Below are positions 56,452 through 64,000 of a stretch of DNA of 64,000 nt, piece after piece; positions within the stretch are counted from its first letter, which is position 1; each line of letters starts with the position of its first letter. A program made the position numbers and the translations under genes. The stretch is from the NCBI GenBank assembly GCA_039583875.1, contig CM077159.1:106169295-106233294 (forward strand), read 5' to 3'. The notes below the pieces were generated by a model, which was not told where the DNA came from, ran no database searches, and worked only from the letters and a program-made list of their open reading frames with translations. This stretch comes from Platanthera guangdongensis (taxonomy: Eukaryota; Streptophyta; Magnoliopsida; Asparagales; Orchidaceae).

Positions 56452-59400
56452 TTGCAGGTGAGTCCAAGTGGTCATGCCCCAATATGGTACTTGGACAGTG
56501 GATGTTCCAGATATATGACTGGAACTAGGGGACTACTAAGGGACTACACACCTATCAAAGATGGTCCAGAAGTCACCTTTGGTGGTTCTGAAAAAGGAAT
56601 CATCAAAGGGTTTGGTAACATTTCTAGTAACTTAGTTACCATTACTCAAGTGGCTTATGTTAAAGGTTTGAAACACAACCTAATTAGTATAAGTCAACTA
56701 AGTGATGTAGGATATGACATCTCATTTGTTAAGGATGGTTGTCATATCAAGAGGTCAAATGATCAAGAGATCATTTTGACAGGTTATAGAAAGAGGAATG
56801 TCTACTGCCTAGACATTATGGTTGAGAACAATGGTTCTCCAGTATGTCTTGTAGCTGATGAGACAGTCTCTCATTGAGTCAAATGGCACAAGAGGCTAGC
56901 CCATCTAAACTACAAGACAATTGGCAAACTCTTTAGCAAAGCGTTAGTGAGGAATGGTCCTCAAGTTAAGTGTATTAAAGATGGTATTTGCTCAGCTTGT
57001 CAAAAGGGCAAGCAGACTAGATCCACCTTTAGAAGCATTGAAAACAAAGATGCTGTGAGTTGTTTATACCTCTTGCATATGGATCTCTCTGGTCCAATGC
57101 CAGTTCACAGCCTAGGTAGGAAGGTCTATTCCTTTGTAGTTGTAGATGACTACTCAAGGTTTTCCTGTGTGTTCTTTCTAGGACAGAAATCTGAAACACC
57201 TAGTGTCTTCTATAGCTTTGTCAAGCAAATTCAGAATGAACTAGACAGTACAGTGGTCAAGATTAGAAGTGACCATTGTACTGAATTTCAGTCTGATAGC
57301 ATGACAAAACTATGTGAAGAATTTGAGATATTTCAAGAGTTTTCTTCACCTATAACACCTCAGCAAAATGGCATTGCTGAGAGGAAGAATAGGACCTTGA
57401 TTGAGGCTGGTAGGACCCTATTAAGTGATACATCACTACCAGAATATTTCTGGGCTGAAGCAGTTAATACTGCATGCCATGTTATTCATAGGGCTACCAT
57501 TACTAAAAGCCTTAACAAGACCCCCTATGAGGTTGTGAAAGGCAGGAAACTAAACCTATCCTACTTCAGGATCTTTGGTTGTAAGTGCTTTATACTTAAC
57601 AATGGAAAATCTTACTTGACTAAGTTTGCTGCCAAGTCCCAAGAGGGAATTTTTGTTGGGTACAACAACAATAGTAAGGCTTATAGAGTCTACAACTTGT
57701 CTACACAAGTTGTAGAAGAGTCTGTGCATGTAGTATTTGATGAAACTAGACTTGTTAATAATGAGTTGTCTAGTAGTGTATGCAGCCCCACAGGTATAAC
57801 AAAGAAGATGGACAAGCTCACTATAGAAGAAGAACCTACTGCAAGACAGCAGGTAGAAGATAGTGGCTGTGGTCCAGGGGGAGTACTACATGTACCAAAT
57901 GCAGAAGGAGTACAAGGAGTACAGCAAGATGATGAAGTTGAAGAAGTTCAACCTGAAGTAAGGATGCCTCCAGCCAATAGGCATCTTAGAGATCATCCAG
58001 TAGAACAAATCATTGGTGATCCAAGACAAGGGGTACAAACAGGAGCAGAAATATGAATGCAGCAATCTACTCCAGTTTTCTATCCCAAGTTGAACCAAAG
58101 AAGTTTGAAGAAGCCATCCTAGACCCTCACTGGATTGAGGCAATGCAAGAAGAATTGAATCAGTTCAAGAGGTGCAAGGTCTGGGAACTTGTTCCTAAAC
58201 CTAAAGACCACAATATAATAGGAACCAAGTGGATCTATAGGAACAAGATGGATGAACAAGGAGTCATCATTAAGAACAAAGCAAGATTGGTTGCTAAAGG
58301 ATATAGGCAGGAAGAAGGTATTGATTTTGATCAAACCTTTGCTCCAGTAGTCAGACTGGAAGCCATAAGGATGTTCCTGGCCTATGCAACCTTTCAAGGA
58401 TTTAAATTTTACCAAATGGATGTCAAGTCAGCATTTCTGAATGGTAATCTTAAAGAGGAAGTCTATGTGGAACAGCCATCAGGTTTTGTTGATGCAACTC
58501 TACCTAATCATGTCTATAGACTTAAGAAAGCTTTATATGGGTTAAAGCAAGCCCCTAGGGCTTGGTATGAAATCCTGTCTAGTTTCCTCATTGAGAATAA
58601 GTTCACAAGGGGGAAAATAGACAAGACTCTATTCCTTAGGGAATCCAGAGGCAAATTAATACTAGTCCAAATATATGTAGATGACATAATATTTGGGTCT
58701 AGTGAAAGTAGCCTTTGCAAAAAGTTTGCAAAACTAATGCAAGGTCAATTTGAGATGAGTAGTATGGGAGAGCTAAAGTTCTTCTTGTGTCTCCAAGTAA
58801 GACAGACTGAGAATGGTTTATCCATTTGCCAGTCCAAGTTCACCCTAGAACTCATAAGGAAGTATGGTATGGATTCATCCAGTACCATGAAGACTCCTAT
58901 GGGGTCAAGTATGTCTCTTAGCAAGGATGATGCATGGAAACCTGTAGATGAGTCTTTGTATAGAGGGATAGTTGGCTCCCTATTATACTTGACTGCAAGT
59001 AGACCAGATATCATGTATGCTACATGTGTCTGTGCAAGGTATCAAGCCTGCCCTAAAGAGTCTCATTTGACAGCAGTCAAAAGGATATTGAGATATCTAA
59101 AGGGCACTCCTTATCTAGGCCTCTGGTACCCTAGGAATGGGGATTTTGAACTAACATGTTATTCAGATGCAGACTTTGCAGGATGCAAAGAAGACAGAAA
59201 AAGCATAACTGGAACCTGTCAATTCCTAGGTGGAAGACTGATTTCATGGAGTAGCAAAAAGCAAACAAGTGTGGCTATCTCCACTGCAGAATCAGAATAT
59301 ATGGCTGCAGGAAGTTGTTGTGCTCAACTTCTATGGATACAACATCAGCTTGAGGACTATGGAATTCAGGTAAGTAGAACTCCACTATTTTGTGATTCTA

Positions 59401-59618
59401 CAAGTGCTATATCAATTGCACATAATCCTGTTTCCCATAGTAGAACCAAACATATTGAAATAAAATATCATTTTCTTATGGAGCATGTAGAAAGAGAAGA
59501 TATTTTACTAGAATATGTTAGAACAGATAATCAACTAGCTGATATGTATACTAAGCCCTTAGAGGAAACTAAGTTCAATAGGTTCAAAATTGAACTAGGA
59601 ATGATAAACTTAGAGTAA
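56452..59618 (+). pseudogene. pol: Element F pol (one stop, one frameshift)
   Basis: It is the same polyprotein as in [14 protein letters not shown], then a TGA at 56875-56877 before KWHKRLAHL. The integrase core has HMDLSGP, IRSDHCTEF and [11 protein letters not shown], so its catalytic acids are present. A one-base loss near 58035-58050 shifts the frame before RT. RT and RNase H are open to 59618 ([23 protein letters not shown]). Confidence 0.94.
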
Positions 59619-59630
59619 GTTTATAGAATT

Positions 59631-61646
59631 TGAAAGATATAGTACCTAAACACCTAGAGGGGGGGGGGGTGAATAGGTGACCAAATTCTTTAAAACTTTT
59701 TATGGCAGCAATCAGTTAATATCACAGAATTCTAACTATTTTATCACAGCAAACACACAGCATACACAGCAAATCACAATCACAGCAGACACAGAGTTTT
59801 ATAGTGGTTCCCCAAGCTTTGGGTACATCCACTTTCCCCCTTCGCCTATCTAGCAGTGTACTAGATTCGGCCAAACTTCTCCACTATCTCAGAACCCAAA
59901 CTGGTTCCTACACCTCAGGCCCAAGGCCCTACAACTCAGCTTTTCCACAAAGCCTACACTCAGCCACAAAGGCCTACACTCAGCCACCAAGGCCTACACT
60001 CAGCCACAAAAGGCCTACACTCAGAGATTCCAATCTCCTACACTCTGGCACCCAAAGCCCTACACTCAGCCTTTATAATTTCAGGCTTACAAAACTCAGA
60101 TCCAAAGGATCCTACAAGTTATAATGAATACAAAATGTTTAAACTCAACAACTTAGATGAAAGAGAGATAAGTTGTGAGATTCTTGATGAGTTCTTGGAA
60201 GAACTCAGCTGGACTCAATCTGACTTAGCTTTCTTCAAAGCTTCTTGAAAGTAGAACTTAATAAGATTGACTCCTTCTGTAGTTGATCCTTGATCTCTGC
60301 TTCTTAAGATCCAGAATAAATCTGAACCCTTCTTCTCAGCCTAGTTCCAACGGCTGATTTCTTTGATGGAGCTCTCTCTCTCCAACTTCTTAGATCTTCA
60401 CTAGAAAGTTAGATCTTCTTTTGACAATAACTTGTTCTGAACTTTGACAACTTATTTCTGTAGACAGCATAAGCCTATTTATAGGCCTTCTTCATGGTAA
60501 CCGGCTGGTCCGGTTCATAACTGTCTTCTGACATCTCTGACAGGTGCTGTAGACCGGCTGGAACGGCAGCTGTCAAGTCATCCAGTCAGTTCTTGAAAAT
60601 TCTCTAACTGTCTGAAAGTGTCGAGACTTTCTGTCTTTAAGTGTCGACACTTATAGACCAAGTGTCGACACATGTTGTCTAAGTGTCGACACTAGTCTAC
60701 AAGGTGTCGACACAACTCCTTGTGTTGTAGATTCTGTATCTCGACACTACTTCTTCTTCATGTGTCGACACTGAAATTGAGTGTCGACACAAGTACTTGA
60801 TCTTCTGTATTTTGCTGAATTCTTCTAAGTGTCGACACATCTCCTTTGTGTCGACACATCTTCATGTGTTGAATCTGTTAAGTGTCGACACTGCTTCTTG
60901 GTGTCGACACATGTTTTCAGCGTTGATACTTGCTGAATGTCGACACAGATCCTTGTGTCGACACTTGATTCTTCTGTTGAGACTTCAGCTGAGTGTCGAC
61001 ACATTCTCATAGTGTCGACACTTGTACTTAGAATAATTTGTTGATCTTGCTGTTCTTCGCTAAGTGTCGACACAGCTCCATGTGTCGACACTTTCTTCAA
61101 GTGTTGAGTCTTCAGCTGAGTGTCGACACATTCTTCCTTGTGTCGACACTTTCTTCAAGTGTTGACTCTTCTGTTGAGTGTCGACACATTATTCTGGGTG
61201 TCGAGACTTATACTTAGTCTCTGTTTCCATAACTCCAAGTGTCGACACAGCTCCAAGTGTCGACACTTTCTGGTGTAGACACAGTTCTTCTAGGTGTCGA
61301 CACTGCTGTTAAGTGTCGACACTGCTTTACTGTACTTTCTTCATTGAGTGTCGACACGGCTCCTTGTGTCGACACTTTGTGTCTGGTGTCGACTCAGCAT
61401 CCCTGGTGTCGACACAATGACTCCAAGTGTCGACACTGCTTGCCTGGGTGTCGACACAAGTCTTCTTAAGTGTCGACACTTTCCCTCTGGGTGTCGACAC
61501 ATGGACTTAGAAACTTTTTGCTTCAGTCCTGCAAATACTTAACCTGCACAAGTAACTCAAAAACACATCAAATACATTTTGATGTATATCATTGAGTTGG
61601 GTGAGGCTTCTTCAAATCAGGTACATTTAAACCAATATACCCAACA
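59631..61646 (-). mobile_element. Element G 3' LTR
   Basis: It is 2,016 bp, starting TGAAAGATATAG and ending CCCAACA on the + strand. G-run (C-run of the LTR) near 59660, mini-hairpin string 59892-60086, TATA box on the minus strand at 60476-60483, and a GTGTCGACAC array at about 60617-61502. Confidence 0.93.
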
Positions 61647-61955
61647 ATCTCCCCCTATTTGGAGAAGTCATAACCCTTAGTCAATGATATACACCATTCA
61701 TAATTAAATTACAAAATGATGTAAAACAGGATTATATACAGCAGGGTAAACATAAACATGTATCAATTTCACATGTATACAAATACATCATCACAGAACA
61801 AATATGAAATAGACATAGACATCATCACAGAACAAATATGAAATAGATTTAACATATAACATAATGTTCTAATATCTGTCATATTTTTTTACAGAAGTTC
61901 ACAAAATGTTTTACATCAAAAAGATTACAAAGCAAACTTCAAGAAAATTCTAAAT

Positions 61956-64000
61956 CTATTTCTGTTCTGGCTCCTTGATCACAATTCCTTTTCCAGCTTG
62001 AACTTTAGCTTGAACAGGAGCATCAGCAACTTCAGCATTAGCATGCTTCTTGCCTTTCAAGTCTTTCTTCTTAAGCTCTTCTGCTTTAATTTTCTGCCTT
62101 TCAAAGTAATGGTATGGCTTTGGAAAGTACTTGCTAGGCTCCTGAGCAGTAGGAGGTAGCTTTCCCATCTTGGCCTTCCTTCTGTATTGAACTATGGCCT
62201 CCTGCCTTGATTCATGTTTCCTCCATTCAGTTTCAGAAAACCACTTATTCCTGTCTTGAATGTTATCTTTGGCAGCTTTCCAGGCAGTCAAAATGATATT
62301 CCTAGAGGTAGGGCTCCACTGCTCAAAGTTTGGTCTTTGTTCAGCTTGTTCCCTAAACCTCTTCTTAGACAATCTTGTCTCTTCTTCTTTCTGCAGTGCC
62401 TCTTGCATAGCTTCAGAAATAGGCTGAACCACTTTTTCTAGAATGACATTGGACTTCTCTTCAGTTGGGTTATACATGTGATGAATATCAGCTTGCACCA
62501 TTTCAAAATCTGGAGGAGGGTAGATGACTTGAGCTACTTCTGGTTGCTCACCTCCAAGATAGGCAGGGTTAATTCCAGATTCAGCAACATCATTGTCATC
62601 ACACAGAGGAGGATATCCAAGAGTTGCTCTGATAGAATTTGATATCCACTTAGCATGGTCAGAGCTTGCCTTGACTAACACTCTCTCCCCCTTTATGACT
62701 TCTCTAGCCATGTGATCTCTGACATCATCCTTCTGAAATCTGATTTGATTATCCAAGTATCTGACTCCATCTTTAAAGAAAGGTTTGAGCTTTTGAAGTT
62801 GTTCAGATATGGCCTTCTGAGAGTCTTGGATAGCAGTCTTAACAGCAGTGATTTCTTCTTGGAATACTTTGTCAAATTCAGCTTTAACAGCAGCAGTAGA
62901 GGTAGAAGGTCCAGCAGATATGTTCTTTATTTCTGTGACAATTTGATTATGGGATTCTGTCAAATTGTCATTCATCCTGATCTGATTTTCAAGTACATAC
63001 CCTTGTTTCAAGGCTATGTCATCTACTTGGGCCTTAATCTTTTCTTGGTGTGTAGCTAAGTACACCACTGCATTTCCACCATTGTGGAAACATTCAGTCA
63101 TCACCTTTTTATTTTGGTTCATTTCAAACCTTATTGACTTTATGTTCTGGGCTAGATCAAACTGTAATGATTTCTGTCCCTCATCCACATACTTCTCAAT
63201 TGCTTTTCTGTGCTCATCCAACTTGATCTGCATAGCAACCATCAGTGCACTATAATCAAAAGCTGGGGCTGGCTGAACTATAGGTTGTGGTGCTAAATTT
63301 TGGAGAGCCTTCTTGTAACTCTGGCTCCTTCTCCTGAATACATAAAGTTTCTGTTTCTTTGCCCGTGCAGCCTCCTCATCTTCAGATGCTGAGGAGCTAG
63401 CAATGTCAACCCTCTCCTTAGGGCTTGGAGGCCTCTCAGTTTGCACATCTGGTGCCTTCTCAGATTCTTTCCTGGCAGGGACTTCATGAATGTGCACTTG
63501 CTCCCCCTCAGCAGCAGCATTATCTCCTTCAGCAACAGTAGTTTCTTTTTCAAAATCTTGTTGATCCAGATTTAAAAATAAATCTTCTATAGTATACTCT
63601 TGTGGAGAATTGACAGGAGAAATTCTAGGCTCTTCAACCATTGGATCAGATACATCTTGGACTGTAATAGATGTGTCTTTTAAGACAGCATTTGGGACTT
63701 GGTTATCCAGCTGAGTTTGCTGATGAACATCTGACAAATCAGTATCTTCCATAGGAAAATCTAAAGTGTTTAGTTCAGTGATTACCTCTAGTATGATGGT
63801 GGTTGCTTGTTCACTTTCCAGTGTAGTGGGTTCATCTACAACTGGAAGCTCCCCCTGGCTTTGATCCTTGTGTATGGGGCTAGCTTGAGGTAGCTCCCCC
63901 TGGATCTCAGCATCATCTTGAGGAGCTGGAGACTTAACAGCAGGCTCTTCCTCATTCTCATCTGGTGTGAAGACAACATGCTCTTCACTTTCAGAGCTGC
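61956..64000 (-). CDS. Element G third ORF (env position), C-terminal part, open to window edge
   Basis: The frame is open on the minus strand from 64000 to the stop at 61956-61958; a methionine at 63752 is internal, since homologous residues continue upstream (ESEQATTIILEV, PQASPIHKDQSQGEL). It matches B's third ORF from about residue 270 to the end. It shows the acidic region, the helical charged region (YVDEGQKSLQFDLAQNIK, NDNLTESHNQIVTEIK) and the tail VIKEPEQK. There is no stop where B has TAG: it reads GGEQPEVAQVIYPPPD. The start and the domain with the nuclear localisation motif lie beyond the window. Confidence 0.9.
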   Translation of the reverse strand, partial: SSESEEHVVFTPDENEEEPAVKSPAPQDDAEIQGELPQASPIHKDQSQGELPVVDEPTTLESEQATTIILEVITELNTLDFPMEDTDLSDVHQQTQLDNQVPNAVLKDTSITVQDVSDPMVEEPRISPVNSPQEYTIEDLFLNLDQQDFEKETTVAEGDNAAAEGEQVHIHEVPARKESEKAPDVQTERPPSPKERVDIASSSASEDEEAARAKKQKLYVFRRRSQSYKKALQNLAPQPIVQPAPAFDYSALMVAMQIKLDEHRKAIEKYVDEGQKSLQFDLAQNIKSIRFEMNQNKKVMTECFHNGGNAVVYLATHQEKIKAQVDDIALKQGYVLENQIRMNDNLTESHNQIVTEIKNISAGPSTSTAAVKAEFDKVFQEEITAVKTAIQDSQKAISEQLQKLKPFFKDGVRYLDNQIRFQKDDVRDHMAREVIKGERVLVKASSDHAKWISNSIRATLGYPPLCDDNDVAESGINPAYLGGEQPEVAQVIYPPPDFEMVQADIHHMYNPTEEKSNVILEKVVQPISEAMQEALQKEEETRLSKKRFREQAEQRPNFEQWSPTSRNIILTAWKAAKDNIQDRNKWFSETEWRKHESRQEAIVQYRRKAKMGKLPPTAQEPSKYFPKPYHYFERQKIKAEELKKKDLKGKKHANAEVADAPVQAKVQAGKGIVIKEPEQK

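Larger units (their letters stand above)
52254..59630 (+). mobile_element. Element F: decayed SIRE-like relative of B, cut by G
   Basis: The 5' LTR is 52254-54296 (TGTTGGG...TCTTTCA), TGGTATCAGAGG follows at 54299, and gag and pol are the same type as in B. Reading stops at 59630, where G's LTR begins in opposite orientation. The third ORF and 3' LTR of F would lie beyond G, outside the window. Preceding bases GCTGT (52249-52253) are the candidate duplication. Confidence 0.92.
59631..64000 (-). mobile_element. Element G: SIRE-like relative of B, minus orientation, continues past window
   Basis: It has a 3' LTR at 59631-61646 and internal DNA from 61647 on, both as reverse complement of B. 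The piece TCTCCCCCTATTTGG after the LTR is the reversed polypurine tract. The insertion is in F; flank GAATT (59626-59630) is the candidate duplication, with its partner outside the window. Confidence 0.92.

Noticed and set aside
52254..64000. F and G as one element with inverted terminal repeats.
   Set aside because: F's pol is followed at once by the outer 3' end of G's LTR in opposite orientation. G has its own polypurine tract and third ORF on the minus strand.

Overview
This window is a deeply nested block of plant LTR retrotransposons. I see no host gene, tRNA, rRNA or CRISPR array. The Ty1/copia and Ty3/gypsy lineages, the tRNA-iMet-type primer sites (TGGTATCAGAG), kilobase-size LTRs and the number of nested insertions point to a repeat-rich intergenic region of a large flowering-plant genome. 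The species cannot be told from this window. I named the elements A to K.

Layout. Element A (Ty3/gypsy, + strand, oldest) has a decayed pol at 1-1407 that resumes at 14442-14790, and a 3' LTR at 14880-16422 that resumes at 32039-33399. Inside A's pol sits J (1408-14441), a gag-only Ty3/gypsy element. Its 5' LTR is split by K (2127-6926), a Ty1/copia element with no gag. Inside A's 3' LTR sits E1, a minus-oriented solo LTR (16423-18153 plus 31363-32038). E1 is split by B (18154-31357), a nearly intact SIRE-like Ty1/copia element with gag, pol and a large env-position ORF. After A comes H, a minus-oriented Ty3/gypsy element: 3' LTR 33400-35376, internal sequence 35377-35669 and 51854-52253. H is split by C (35670-51848), a chromovirus-type Ty3/gypsy element, which is itself split by D (43054-49236), a non-autonomous Ty1/copia element. 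H is also split by F (52254 onward), a decayed relative of B, and F is cut by G (59631 to the window end), a minus-oriented relative of B. Matching 5-bp target duplications support K (TTAGC), B (TCTTT), E1 (TACAG), C (GTTTC) and D (GGTTA). J has CGTTG/TGTTG, one transition apart. The duplication partners of F, G and H lie outside the window.

How the genes work together. Only B looks close to autonomous. Its gag (two zinc knuckles) and pol (protease, integrase, reverse transcriptase, RNase H, all catalytic motifs present) are open. Its third ORF has one in-frame stop and encodes a coiled-coil-like protein with a nuclear localisation motif, not an obvious envelope. J has only gag, K only pol, and D a gag-integrase fusion whose three integrase catalytic acids are all replaced. 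These three would need partners supplied in trans.

Most striking pattern. At least five unrelated families here carry dense arrays of short palindromes in LTR or UTR DNA, each with its own sequence. GTGTCGACAC occurs in B, F and G. Covarying GACAC-GGG-CGTGTC hairpins occur in C, E1 and H. GGCGTCGAG/CTCGACGCC hairpins occur in A, CTTGCAAG in J, and GCGGACT/AGTCCGC in J, D and (as GCGGTCT) K. In B the GTGTCGACAC array lies upstream of the LTR TATA box and again upstream of a second TATA box before the third ORF. The B/F/G leader also holds a string of mini-hairpins joined by a constant TGAGTGTAG linker, with arms that change together between copies.
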